DNA of 28,243 nt from JALRAP01 sp046340555 (lineage in GTDB: Bacteria > Bacteroidota > Bacteroidia > AKYH767-A > OLB10), in the NCBI GenBank assembly GCA_046340555.1, contig JBKDSL010000039.1:1-28243 (forward strand), written 5' to 3'. Shown here piece by piece: positions 16,819 to 25,480 of this stretch (its first letter is position 1; the number at the start of each line of letters is the position of its first letter). Below the pieces are notes generated by a model. That model did not search any database and had not been told where the DNA came from. It was given only the letters and a program-made list of their open reading frames with translations. The translations under genes were made by a program, and so were the position numbers.

Positions 16819-18978
16819 ATGAAAAAACTGAAGATTACACTTTGCCTATTCATGATTATAGCAGGCTCGCTGCAGGCACAAACTATTCCCAACTATGTGC
16901 CCTCCAACGGACTGGTGGGCTGGTGGCCGTTTAATGGTAATGCTAATGATGAAAGTGGTAATGGGAATAATGGAACGGTCAATGGGGCAACGCTTAATAC
17001 AGACAGATTTGGACTTGTTAATGCGGCTTATGATTTTGATGGGTTAAGTGATTTTATAACAGTAAATAATTCTGCTAGTTTTAACCTAATACAAGGAATG
17101 ACAATTTCTATTTGGTTTAAATCTAATTCAAATCAGCAAGCTAGCATCATCGAGAAATTCAACCCTACTAATGGTCCTGGTGATGGAGGTCCTCAATTAG
17201 TTTTGAGGAATACTGATTTAGTCGATTTTAGTATTTTCCACAATAACTCAGGTAATTTTGTTTATTCAAATGCTCCAAGCGCAACATCCCTCTGGCAGCA
17301 TATTGTAGCTACCTGGAATGGTAGTCAAATTAAAATATTCCAAAATGGTGTAATTCTAGACAGTATTGCATTTAGTCAAAATTTAAATCCATGCTTGGAA
17401 CCCCTTACTATAGGGAAAAGAGCATTTCAAAGCGATCTTCACTTTAATGGAAAAATTGATGACATCGCCATCTGGAACCGCGCCCTAACCCAACAAGAAA
17501 TCACAGCACTCTATCAATCCAATACTTGCTCGGTTCCTGCTTATGTACCCACAAACGGCCTTGTTGGATACTGGCCCTTTTGCGGCAATGCCAATGATGT
17601 GAGTGGGAACAACAACAATGGAGCTGTGAATGGTGCCACTTTGTCGACTGATAGATTTGGTGACTCTAATTCGGCTTACTTATTTGATGGAATAGATGAT
17701 ATTATTAACTCTGGTGGTATTACTTTTTTTAATTTAAATAACCTATCTATTTCTATATGGTACAAAGAACTAAGCCTTCCAAATGGCTCCTCAGATGAAC
17801 ATACTCTATTAAGCAAATCGACTTCCTTGTCGGGCGAAATTGGTTACAGAATTTGTACAGATGTAGATAATATCGATAGGTTTATAGTAAGTCGACTTGC
17901 TATACCCCAATCAGGGACAGGTTATGTAGAAGGTGGAATAGCATCTACTGGTGTATGGACAAATATAATTGCAGTTAAAGATGGATCGAATTTGATTATT
18001 TATAAAAATGGTGTTTCTGTTGGAACCAATGCTTCCATTTCTGCAATAATATCTAATAATGAGCCACTTTATTTTGGTGGAAGAATTAATTCTTCTGAAA
18101 CCAGGTATTTTCATGGATATTTAGATGACATCGGCATTTGGAACCGCGCCCTCACCCAACAGGAAATCACTGCGCTTTATACAAGTCAAGTCCCCTGCAC
18201 CAAGCCCGAACCCGTGTCGCTTGGCACCAGCGCATCAACCAAGCTTTGTCCAAGCGAGTCGGTAACCATCGAGATTGTAACACCAGCCGATTCGGCCAAT
18301 TATACCTACCAATGGACCCGCAACGGCACCAATATGGTTGGCGCCACTACGCGTTCAATTACCGTGAATGATGCTGCCAAGTACAAGGTGTTTGTTTCAA
18401 GCGGTCCCGGAGTGGATTGTCGTCGTGTTTCTGGATTGGTGGAAACCACACCCTCCATACCACCAACCATTGTTGCCACAGCCCCCAATGGAACTTCCTA
18501 CTGTCCCGGAGATAGTGTATTGATGACTGCTACTGGTGCCACCGCAGGTTATAGCTACCGTTGGAAGCGATTTGGTGTGGTAATCCCAGGTGCCAACTCC
18601 AATACCTTCTATGCAACACAAACCGGTAACTATCGTTGTGAAACCTACAGCGCCGGCGGTTGCATCACCCAATCCAACCTCATCAGCATCACCAACGGCA
18701 CATCTTGCCGCATAATGGGTGAAAACAACTCCGATGTGAGTGTATATCCCAACCCAGCACAAAACGCTTTCACCGTTTCATTCATCGACATTGGTAATGA
18801 AACGCCAGTGTCGGTAGAGCTAATTAATGGTAGTGGTCAAATTGTTTTATCACAAAAGTTGATAGATAAATCCGATGTGCTGTTAAATGCCTCTAAAGTG
18901 GTATCAGGAAATTATCGTTTGAAGATCCATCTTGAAAGTGGTGATATCATCTCTAGGCAAATATCCATTACACACTAA
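16819..18978 (+). CDS. T9SS-exported surface protein with two LamG-like domains
   Basis: 719 aa from ATG 16819; an in-frame start 45 nt upstream is rejected because the signal peptide starts MKKLKITLCLFMIIAGSLQAQ (about 1-21). LamG/concanavalin-like domain 1 spans about 25-234 (VPSNGLVGWWPFNGNANDES) and domain 2 about 240-456 (VPTNGLVGYWPFCGNANDVS); each ends in DDI.IWNRALTQQEITALY. Two Ig-like modules follow (about 461-549 and 550-632), with paired cysteines and YQW/YRW motifs. A type A T9SS sorting domain closes the protein (about 638-719; VSVYPNPAQNAF, then SGNYRLKIH). It is exported through the outer membrane and anchored or released. LamG domains usually bind glycans or proteins. It follows the CHAT gene by 91 nt. 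Base composition varies strongly within the gene. A strong terminator follows. Confidence 0.93.
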   Translation: MKKLKITLCLFMIIAGSLQAQTIPNYVPSNGLVGWWPFNGNANDESGNGNNGTVNGATLNTDRFGLVNAAYDFDGLSDFITVNNSASFNLIQGMTISIWFKSNSNQQASIIEKFNPTNGPGDGGPQLVLRNTDLVDFSIFHNNSGNFVYSNAPSATSLWQHIVATWNGSQIKIFQNGVILDSIAFSQNLNPCLEPLTIGKRAFQSDLHFNGKIDDIAIWNRALTQQEITALYQSNTCSVPAYVPTNGLVGYWPFCGNANDVSGNNNNGAVNGATLSTDRFGDSNSAYLFDGIDDIINSGGITFFNLNNLSISIWYKELSLPNGSSDEHTLLSKSTSLSGEIGYRICTDVDNIDRFIVSRLAIPQSGTGYVEGGIASTGVWTNIIAVKDGSNLIIYKNGVSVGTNASISAIISNNEPLYFGGRINSSETRYFHGYLDDIGIWNRALTQQEITALYTSQVPCTKPEPVSLGTSASTKLCPSESVTIEIVTPADSANYTYQWTRNGTNMVGATTRSITVNDAAKYKVFVSSGPGVDCRRVSGLVETTPSIPPTIVATAPNGTSYCPGDSVLMTATGATAGYSYRWKRFGVVIPGANSNTFYATQTGNYRCETYSAGGCITQSNLISITNGTSCRIMGENNSDVSVYPNPAQNAFTVSFIDIGNETPVSVELINGSGQIVLSQKLIDKSDVLLNASKVVSGNYRLKIHLESGDIISRQISITH

Positions 18979-18994
18979 TTTCTTTTTTAATTTC

Positions 18995-19024
18995 AAAAAC
19001 CCCACACAATGTGTGGGGTTTTTT
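18995..19024 (+). terminator. Intrinsic terminator after the LamG T9SS gene
   Basis: CCCCACAC (19000-19007), a 3-nt loop AAT, then GTGTGGGG (19011-19018) and TTTTTT (19019-19024), with flanking A5 able to pair with the T run. A textbook rho-independent terminator 16 nt after the stop codon; the A-run also lets it work on the opposite strand. Confidence 0.92.
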
Positions 19025-19197
19025 ATTCCCTCAGGCTGTCACCGCTTTTGGGAAAAAGGGTTTGATGGAAATCCGGGCATAGCATAGAATGCTCCTACGT
19101 ACTCTTTGAATTTTTGATTACAACCCGACCTTTTCATGACGCAAATCATTCTCGGCTGTAACGCCCTTACCTTCCTTTGTGTTCAAAACACATCGGC

Positions 19198-19458
19198 ATG
19201 TCCCCTATCACATCCTCCCACGAAAAACCCGTACCACAAGGCATCAGCGAATACATCAATGACCGTTTTGTAGATGATTATCTGACCGAGATAATGCCCT
19301 ATGCCGATGCATCCGGCAAGCTTTTCTGGCATGTGGATGTTACGCACAACAATACCATTTACCACCTTCGGTTCAACGAGCAGGGCGTGTTGGTGGAGAG
19401 CGTTGTGGAGCCTGTTGGATACCCCGGCGACGATGTGGAGATCGGCGAAGGGGACTGA
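19198..19458 (+). CDS. Small acidic hypothetical protein
   Basis: 86 aa from ATG 19198; a TTG at 19177 would add seven residues. No signal peptide or membrane segment. The centre (ASGKLFWHVDVTHNNTIYHL, then RFNEQGVLVES) looks like antiparallel strands, loosely of the PepSY-like type, and the tail is strongly acidic (GDDVEIGEGD). It stands alone between the LamG terminator and the next operon, with more than 130 nt on each side. Family unknown; codon-like composition and a clean open frame support it being real. Confidence 0.6.
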   Translation: MSPITSSHEKPVPQGISEYINDRFVDDYLTEIMPYADASGKLFWHVDVTHNNTIYHLRFNEQGVLVESVVEPVGYPGDDVEIGEGD

Positions 19459-19518
19459 GTCATGGTTTGAGTTGAAAAAAGCGGCTGTGCCGAGGTTCCT
19501 TCCTTAGGCTATCGACCC

Positions 19519-19593
19519 TTTTTGGTTTCAGGGCTTTTGAATTAATTGGAGTTTCTTAAATTGGACCTTCAACTGTTGCCCTAAAACCAAAAA
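19519..19593 (+). promoter_or_regulatory. Long inverted repeat ending two bases before a start codon
   Basis: The left arm TTTTTGGTTTCAGGGC (19519-19534) and right arm GCCCTAAAACCAAAAA (19578-19593) pair at 15 of 16 positions (one C-A mismatch) across a 43-nt spacer. The right arm ends 2 nt before the ATG at 19596. If transcription starts upstream of the left arm, the RNA would fold the ribosome-binding region into a stem. The arms end in A-runs rather than T-runs, so it is not a terminator for the plus strand. Inside the spacer TTG (19537-19539) and TAAATTGG (19557-19564) weakly resemble a promoter, in which case only the right arm would be in the RNA. A small terminal-inverted-repeat element is another reading. 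Confidence 0.5.
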
Positions 19594-19595
19594 TC

Positions 19596-20063
19596 ATGCG
19601 TTTCTTTCATCGTCTTTGCTTCACCATGTTGGCAACCGTTGCCACTCATGTAGCTTTCTCGCAGAATACCGCGCCCATTCCTGTACCATCGTGGGTAACC
19701 ATGATGGAAGACCCCAACACCAACTTTTTTGAAGCCGTTAAAGCCTATGACGCGTTTTGGCAAGGACGAAAAAAACCGAAGAAAGAAGCGGAAATCTTCG
19801 ATGCACTCGAAGGTAAAGGCAAAGAGACCGACAAAAACCTAGCGCAGCTGGAAGCCGAACGTCAAGCCAAGCTGGGACCACCCTTGCAAGGAAAGGAATT
19901 GGAAGAAATGGAGTACCTCAAGTATGAAAGCAAACGTTTCGAGAAATGGGTGCTGGAAGTGAAACCTTGGGTGCAGGAGAACGGACACATTCTTACTTAT
20001 GAGGAGCGACAAGCCATCTGGAAAAAGCAACAAGAAGAAATTCAAAACCAGGAAAAGAAGTAA
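19596..20063 (+). CDS. Small secreted protein, partner of the downstream T9SS giant
   Basis: 155 aa. A signal peptide covers about 1-22 (cleaved near AFSQ). Then comes SWVTMMEDPNTNFFEAVKAY followed by DAFWQGRKKPKK, a highly charged helical middle (ALEGKGKETDKNLAQLEAER), and a C-terminal coil ending QQEEIQNQEKK. The MEDPNxNFFExxxAYxxFWxGR motif resembles the leader segment found at the N-terminus of many Bacteroidota T9SS proteins with sortilin-like Asp-box propellers; here it is a separate gene. The next gene starts 5 nt after its stop, so the two are one translation-coupled operon. It is likely periplasmic or surface-exposed and may assist export or folding of the giant protein (inference). 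Confidence 0.82.
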   Translation: MRFFHRLCFTMLATVATHVAFSQNTAPIPVPSWVTMMEDPNTNFFEAVKAYDAFWQGRKKPKKEAEIFDALEGKGKETDKNLAQLEAERQAKLGPPLQGKELEEMEYLKYESKRFEKWVLEVKPWVQENGHILTYEERQAIWKKQQEEIQNQEKK

Positions 20064-20067
20064 TCGC

Positions 20068-23000
20068 ATGAAAAACATCCTGAAATCCCTTTTGGCAACC
20101 GTTGCCTTCCTGACATTAATCTGCTCCTCAAATCTGTTGGTTGCGCAAACAGCCTCTTGGACGGCCTATAAACCCGACTTCTTTCCGACCAACGCATCCG
20201 GACAAATTCACGGCATCAGCCGAGTGTCGCAGTTGAAGTTTCATCCATCCAACCCGCAAAAAATGTATGCGGTGAGTGCTCGTGGTGGAATATTCATCTC
20301 TACCAACGGTGGAAACAACTGGAGCGTTGCTCCTGGTTGCGACATCTTACCTCTCGGCACTCGCTTCGCCTCGGTATGCGTCGACCACACCAACGACCAA
20401 ATCATTTATCTAGGTGGTGGCGATCATAATTACTACTCGTCGGGTTCGGGTGTTTTCAAATCCACCAACGGCGGATCCACTTTCACCTCCATCGGCTTGG
20501 GAGGTAAAATCATTGTAGACCTACTAATGGATCCCACCAACAATCAAGAGTTGGTAGCCGCTACCAACACTGGCGTTTACAAAACATTAGATGGTGGCGC
20601 CACATGGACCCTGAAAACTGCATCCTTGGCATTAGACGACATGAAAGCCAAGGCCTCGAACGGCTCCCGTGTGTTGTTTGTAACCACCCGAGGCGCCGAG
20701 ATCTACCGCTCTTTGGATTTCGGTGATACTTGGAGTCAAATCACCTCGGGAATTTATATCCCAACCGGATATACTACTGGAGGCGGAACTCGCGTAGCCG
20801 TTACTCCTGCCGACTCCAACATCGTATATTTCTACATGAACGCCAAAGGTGGAACCCTGTTCAAATCAACCGATGGTGGCTCAAATTTCACCAATGTGAA
20901 AGATAACCTCTCCCCTTACCTCACCGGTTACACCAACAACTCTGCAGACCCTGGTCAAGGCGATTACAACACAGGTTTAGGTGTGGATGGTGTTGACCCC
21001 AACATCGTTTATTTCGTGGCGCATGTGGTATGGAAAAGCACTGACGGCGGTGTTACCTGGACGCAGCTTACCAACTGGTACCAAAAGGTACATACCGATA
21101 TGCATCAAACCATCAACAGCCCATACAACAACAGCCAGCTTTGGAACGTGAATGACGGCGGCGTTTGGCTCAGCACCGATGGTGGTAACAACTGGGTGCA
21201 GAAAAGCGATGGCATATATGGCTACGAAATATACCACGGCGGATGCAGTCCTACTCGTAAAGACATGATTAGCATTGGCACGCAAGACAACGGGGAGCTG
21301 TATGCCACCAGCTCGGGTTGGTTCACCAACCGAGGTGGCGATTGGCAATCAAACTGCGTGTTCGACTATCGGGCCAACAGTTCCATGGTGTATTATTACC
21401 TACCTGATTGGGGAACGGTGCAGGTTCCTAAAAGACGACTCGTTACCGGTAGCGCCGCTACCTATGGCCTTCCTGCAAGCGTTACCGATTTCTCGGATAT
21501 CACCTATCACCGAAGCAACCCCGATATCGGATTTGTAGGTGATACCGTGATTTGGCGCACCACCAATCTTACTGCAGCCATACCTACATGGACTTCCATT
21601 TTCAATACCACTGTAAAGATCATGGGCATGCATGCTGGATTTACGGACCCCAACCGGTTATACGTGGTTACCAGCGATGGCAAGATTCACATCTCCACAA
21701 ATGCCATGACTGCCACTCCAACCTTTACCTCTGTTATACTGCCTTCAGCAACGAACTCAAAAGGAAGGGTCACCAGCATCAAATCGAATCCGGATGTGAT
21801 TTACCTGACTGCAAACACCAACGTGTATCGCTCTACCGACAACGGCCTAACTTGGACCTCGGTCAAGTACAACCTTCCCAACTACAACCATGCCGAAATC
21901 ATTTCGGATGAATTTTTCTCTACAAACGAATTGGTTTTTGTTGCATCCGGCGGATCCGTGTATTACAAAACCGCAACTGGCACCAGTTGGACAAGTTACT
22001 CTGCCGGATTGCCATCACGAACCACCATCGTGAACATGTCTATTTTCAACGACAGTACTGCAAACACCGCGCTCCGTGTGTTTACATACGGAAGAGGGGT
22101 ATGGGAAACACCCATCAGTTCCCTACGAAGTTTAACATCCAATTTTGCAGCTGACAATACCACACCTTGTCCGGGTTCGAGCGTTACATTCACCAATCTA
22201 TCCACTGGCACTTACACTTCCAGCTCATGGTCGTTTCCAGGTGGTTCTCCTGCATCCTCTACCGCAACCAATCCGACTGTTTCCTATGCAACCCCTGGTA
22301 GCTATAGTGTATCACTGACTGTAAGTGGCCCTAACGGAACCTCCACCGAAACCAAAACCAACTACATCAATTCGGCGGGATTGTCGTTACCCGTTACGCA
22401 GAACTTCGAGTCGGCCGTTTATCCTCCTGCCAATTGGACCAACAATGATGCGGCAAGCAACGCAGGCTCATGGGCGCTATACACTGGCGTGGGTGGTTTT
22501 GGCAATAGTAATTACTGTATGTATTTCGATAACTACTCGGTTGATGCAGGCGGTGCTTACGATGAATTCCGTTCCATCAATATTGACATGACAGGAATCG
22601 CCGGAGGAACTTTGACCTTCGACCTGGCCTATCAACCGTATTCGTTGACGAGTTATGTCGATTCGCTACAAGTTTTGGTATCCACCAATTGCGGAGCCTC
22701 CTTTACTTCGGTGTATCTGAAGTCGGGTTCAGCCCTTGCAACAGTTACGGGAACTAACACTAGTGAATTCGTTCCCTCAGCTACACAATGGCGAACCGAA
22801 AGCATCAGCATGAATGCCTTCGCAGGACAAAACGTATTGCTGGCATTCCGCAACATCGGACGCTACGGAAACAACTTGTATATCGACAACATCCAACTGC
22901 AGGCTGCAATTAACTGCAACCTCTCATTATCCAGTTCAAAAAACAATGTCACTTGCGCAGGCTTGAATAACGGGAGTATTGCCGTTACAAATACCGGAGG

Positions 23001-25272
23001 AACAGGCGTTATCACATATTCTTTAAGTCCGGGTTCGATCAATAACACTTCCGGTCAATTCAGCAGCCTGGCACCTGCTACCTACACCATCACGGCAACC
23101 GATGCCAATGGCTGTACCGCAACAACCAGTATTACGATCACACAGCCTACACAACTTACTCCTGCTGCATCGTCAGGTTCAATCGCCTGCATCGGCGGAT
23201 CGACCACGATAACGGTAACAGCAAGCGGCGGAACCGCACCATATACAGGTACAGGCAGCTTCACACGCACAGCGGGAACCTACACCTTCACGGTATCGGA
23301 TGCCAATGGCTGTACCGCAACAACCAGTATTACGGTCACACAGCCCTCACAACTTACTCCTGCTGCATCGTCAGGTTCAATCGCCTGCTTCGGCGGATCG
23401 ACCACGGTAACGGTAACAGCCAGTGGTGGAACCGCGCCATACACAGGTACAGGCAGCTTCACGCGCACAGCGGGAACCTACACCTTCACCGTATCGGATG
23501 CCAACGGATGTACGGCAACAACCAGTATTACGGTCACACAGCCCACAACATTGGCCGCAAGCGCATCATACGCGCCCATCGCCTGCTTTGGCGGAAGCAC
23601 TTCCGTTAACATCACTGCCACAGGAGGAACGTCACCATACACTGGCACTGGCACGTTTACTGCTAGCGCAGGTAACTACAGCTACACAGTGACCGATGCC
23701 AACGGATGCTCCACCTTGGTATCAGGCACCATTACCCAGCCTGCGGCAGTCGCTCCTATCATCAATGCATCAGGACCGACATCTTTCTGCAGTGGCGGCA
23801 GTGTGACCTTGAGTACAGGTGCTTTTACATCCTATTTATGGAACACAGGGGCAACCACGGCATCCATCAATGTGAATGGCACGGGCAATTACTTTGTAAC
23901 CGTAACCAATTCGAGCGGTTGTACTGGCACATCTTCATCAATTGCCGTGAATGTTACTCCAACCGTTACTGCATCGGTTAGCATTTCATCCAATGCACCT
24001 GCCACCATACTTGCAAGCACAAGCATCACCTTTACTGCCGTGGCTTCAAATGGAGGAACCGCGCCTGCATATCAGTGGAAGAAAAACGGTGTGAATGTGG
24101 GTACCAATAGCAACACGTACACCAATAACGTTTGGACTAGCGGTGATGTGGTAACATGCGTAATGACCAGCAATGCATCATGCGTAGTGGGTAGCCCAGC
24201 CACTTCCAATGGCATCACCATTACAATTACACCTGTAACGCCCCGTTATGCCATCAGCGACATCACGCAGAACAAGGTTTTTTATTACGACACGTCTTTC
24301 ACCTTTATCCAAAGCAACAACCTTTCAACGGCTACGTTAAATGGTGTTACAAACGCATCCGATTTGAGCATCCAAACCAATTTCGGATATGTGTTGGATC
24401 AAACTAATAAGCGCCTTTATCGTAGAAACGCTCCAAGTGGAGTAGCCACTCCTTCGGCTATATTGCGGACCAACACTGGACAAGCTTTGGGTACTCCAAC
24501 CGGAATGGCAATCAGCTCAGATAGCCTTTGGGTACTTGATAAAAAAGGGAAAGCTATTTATCGCTACTCCTTGGCTGCGGCTTTTGCAACTACTGGTAAC
24601 CTGAACGCTCAAGCCAAAATCACACTTGCTTCTACGCTTGCAAATGGCGAAGGCTTGTCTGCTATCGGCGGCTTCTTGTATGTGTTGAACAGCGGCACCA
24701 CCAAAGTGCTGTATCGATATCCGAAAGCTGGTGGAACTGGGGTTTTGTCTAGAGCCATGGTGAACACCACTGGAACGGCACTCAGTACCGTAACCGGAGT
24801 GGTGGTAGATGGACTGAATGTGTTGATTACCGACAACGGGTTGGACCGAGCACTGAGTTATTCGCTTGCCAACCTTTATTCGGGCACAGGGAACCTGAAT
24901 GCTCAAGCGGCATACACATTGCAATCAACCAACCTCAACAGCACAGGTATCGCCTTGTGCACAACTACCAGCGTGCTGCGCGACATCACCAATGAAACCC
25001 CCGCTGCCATCTCTGAAAATCTAGAACTGAAAATCTATCCGAACCCAAGTCAAGGACTGGTGCACCTCATCATTTCCGGTGAAATGAATCAGTCGCACAA
25101 CATACAAGTAGTTGACATCACCGGCAAGGTGGTATACTCTCAAAGCTTATCGGCCGACAGCTTGAAACAGCGCGAAGTCGTGTTCGATCTTTCGTCTTGT
25201 GGCAAAGGCGAGTACATTGCCACGGTTTACGGAAAGCAGCAGAGGAAGAGTTTGGTGTTTCTAGTACAGTAG
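20068..25272 (+). CDS. Giant modular T9SS surface protein (Asp-box propeller, PKD, SprB-like repeats)
   Basis: 1734 aa from ATG 20068, chosen because the signal peptide starts there (MKNILKSLLATVAFLTLICS, cleaved after LLVA). A sortilin/BNR-type propeller covers about 27-680, with at least eight Asp-boxes (STNGGNNW, TLDGGATW, STDGGVTW, STDNGLTW). PKD spans about 688-766. A choice-of-anchor-J/jelly-roll domain spans about 772-946 (NFESAVYPPANWTNN, YIDNIQL). SprB-like repeats cover about 950-1226 (TYTFTVSDANGCTATTSITV). Ig-like modules cover about 1228-1390, and a second small propeller about 1391-1631 (RYAISDITQNKVFYYD; TGNLNAQA repeated). The type A sorting domain is about 1652-1734 (LKIYPNPSQGLVHL). 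Exported by T9SS and probably surface-attached; an adhesin or polymer-binding role is inferred. No catalytic residues are recognised. Confidence 0.93.
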   Translation: MKNILKSLLATVAFLTLICSSNLLVAQTASWTAYKPDFFPTNASGQIHGISRVSQLKFHPSNPQKMYAVSARGGIFISTNGGNNWSVAPGCDILPLGTRFASVCVDHTNDQIIYLGGGDHNYYSSGSGVFKSTNGGSTFTSIGLGGKIIVDLLMDPTNNQELVAATNTGVYKTLDGGATWTLKTASLALDDMKAKASNGSRVLFVTTRGAEIYRSLDFGDTWSQITSGIYIPTGYTTGGGTRVAVTPADSNIVYFYMNAKGGTLFKSTDGGSNFTNVKDNLSPYLTGYTNNSADPGQGDYNTGLGVDGVDPNIVYFVAHVVWKSTDGGVTWTQLTNWYQKVHTDMHQTINSPYNNSQLWNVNDGGVWLSTDGGNNWVQKSDGIYGYEIYHGGCSPTRKDMISIGTQDNGELYATSSGWFTNRGGDWQSNCVFDYRANSSMVYYYLPDWGTVQVPKRRLVTGSAATYGLPASVTDFSDITYHRSNPDIGFVGDTVIWRTTNLTAAIPTWTSIFNTTVKIMGMHAGFTDPNRLYVVTSDGKIHISTNAMTATPTFTSVILPSATNSKGRVTSIKSNPDVIYLTANTNVYRSTDNGLTWTSVKYNLPNYNHAEIISDEFFSTNELVFVASGGSVYYKTATGTSWTSYSAGLPSRTTIVNMSIFNDSTANTALRVFTYGRGVWETPISSLRSLTSNFAADNTTPCPGSSVTFTNLSTGTYTSSSWSFPGGSPASSTATNPTVSYATPGSYSVSLTVSGPNGTSTETKTNYINSAGLSLPVTQNFESAVYPPANWTNNDAASNAGSWALYTGVGGFGNSNYCMYFDNYSVDAGGAYDEFRSINIDMTGIAGGTLTFDLAYQPYSLTSYVDSLQVLVSTNCGASFTSVYLKSGSALATVTGTNTSEFVPSATQWRTESISMNAFAGQNVLLAFRNIGRYGNNLYIDNIQLQAAINCNLSLSSSKNNVTCAGLNNGSIAVTNTGGTGVITYSLSPGSINNTSGQFSSLAPATYTITATDANGCTATTSITITQPTQLTPAASSGSIACIGGSTTITVTASGGTAPYTGTGSFTRTAGTYTFTVSDANGCTATTSITVTQPSQLTPAASSGSIACFGGSTTVTVTASGGTAPYTGTGSFTRTAGTYTFTVSDANGCTATTSITVTQPTTLAASASYAPIACFGGSTSVNITATGGTSPYTGTGTFTASAGNYSYTVTDANGCSTLVSGTITQPAAVAPIINASGPTSFCSGGSVTLSTGAFTSYLWNTGATTASINVNGTGNYFVTVTNSSGCTGTSSSIAVNVTPTVTASVSISSNAPATILASTSITFTAVASNGGTAPAYQWKKNGVNVGTNSNTYTNNVWTSGDVVTCVMTSNASCVVGSPATSNGITITITPVTPRYAISDITQNKVFYYDTSFTFIQSNNLSTATLNGVTNASDLSIQTNFGYVLDQTNKRLYRRNAPSGVATPSAILRTNTGQALGTPTGMAISSDSLWVLDKKGKAIYRYSLAAAFATTGNLNAQAKITLASTLANGEGLSAIGGFLYVLNSGTTKVLYRYPKAGGTGVLSRAMVNTTGTALSTVTGVVVDGLNVLITDNGLDRALSYSLANLYSGTGNLNAQAAYTLQSTNLNSTGIALCTTTSVLRDITNETPAAISENLELKIYPNPSQGLVHLIISGEMNQSHNIQVVDITGKVVYSQSLSADSLKQREVVFDLSSCGKGEYIATVYGKQQRKSLVFLVQ
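23083..23745 (+). repeat. 198-bp in-frame tandem repeats (SprB-like, 66 aa)
   Basis: The word GATGCCAA recurs at 23101, 23299, 23497 and 23695, exactly 198 nt apart. The unit beginning near 23083 and the next one are almost identical, the third agrees closely only at its start, and the fourth is clearly diverged while keeping length. An earlier, more distant unit lies at about 22920-23080. Each unit encodes ACxGGSTTxTVTASGGTAPYT, then GTGSFTRTAGTYTFTVSDANG, then CTATTSITVTQP, a SprB-repeat relative. This is recent duplication inside the gene. Confidence 0.92.
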
Positions 25273-25296
25273 TGCGTTCAACTTATCATTCAATTC

Positions 25297-25323
25297 AAGC
25301 CTCCACTTTGTGGGGGCTTTTTT
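25297..25323 (+). terminator. Intrinsic terminator after the giant T9SS gene
   Basis: AAGCCTCCAC (25297-25306), loop TTT, GTGGGGGCTT (25310-25319), then T-run to 25323. Ten pairs with one G-U wobble. It lies 25 nt after the stop codon. Confidence 0.9.
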
Positions 25324-25341
25324 GTTATGCGAGTTTAGAAA

Positions 25342-25373
25342 CCTCAATAATCTCATAATCGCAGCTATTGAGG
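25342..25373. other. Short inverted repeat between giant gene terminator and RCC1 gene
   Basis: CCTCAATA (25342-25349) and TATTGAGG (25366-25373) pair perfectly over 8 bp with a 16-nt loop. No T-run follows on either strand. It lies 107 nt beyond the stop of the minus-strand RCC1 gene and could contribute to its 3' end; otherwise the stretch 25324-25480 shows nothing recognisable. Confidence 0.35.
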
Positions 25374-25480
25374 AGGTTACAGTGAGATACCTTTAAATCG
25401 CAATAAGTCCTTGCCGATTAAAATAACAGCAAGACTACCCGCAACTGGAAAATATATGGTTAGACTTAAGGAAAGGAAAA

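Noticed and set aside
19999..20067. Upstream start of the giant T9SS protein overlapping the 155-aa gene
   Set aside because: The extra basic residues come from the other frame of the 155-aa gene; the signal peptide starts at 20068.
23083..23745. Regularly spaced repeat considered as CRISPR array
   Set aside because: Period is 198 nt, in frame, and encodes SprB-like domains; there is no short direct repeat with unrelated spacers and no cas gene.
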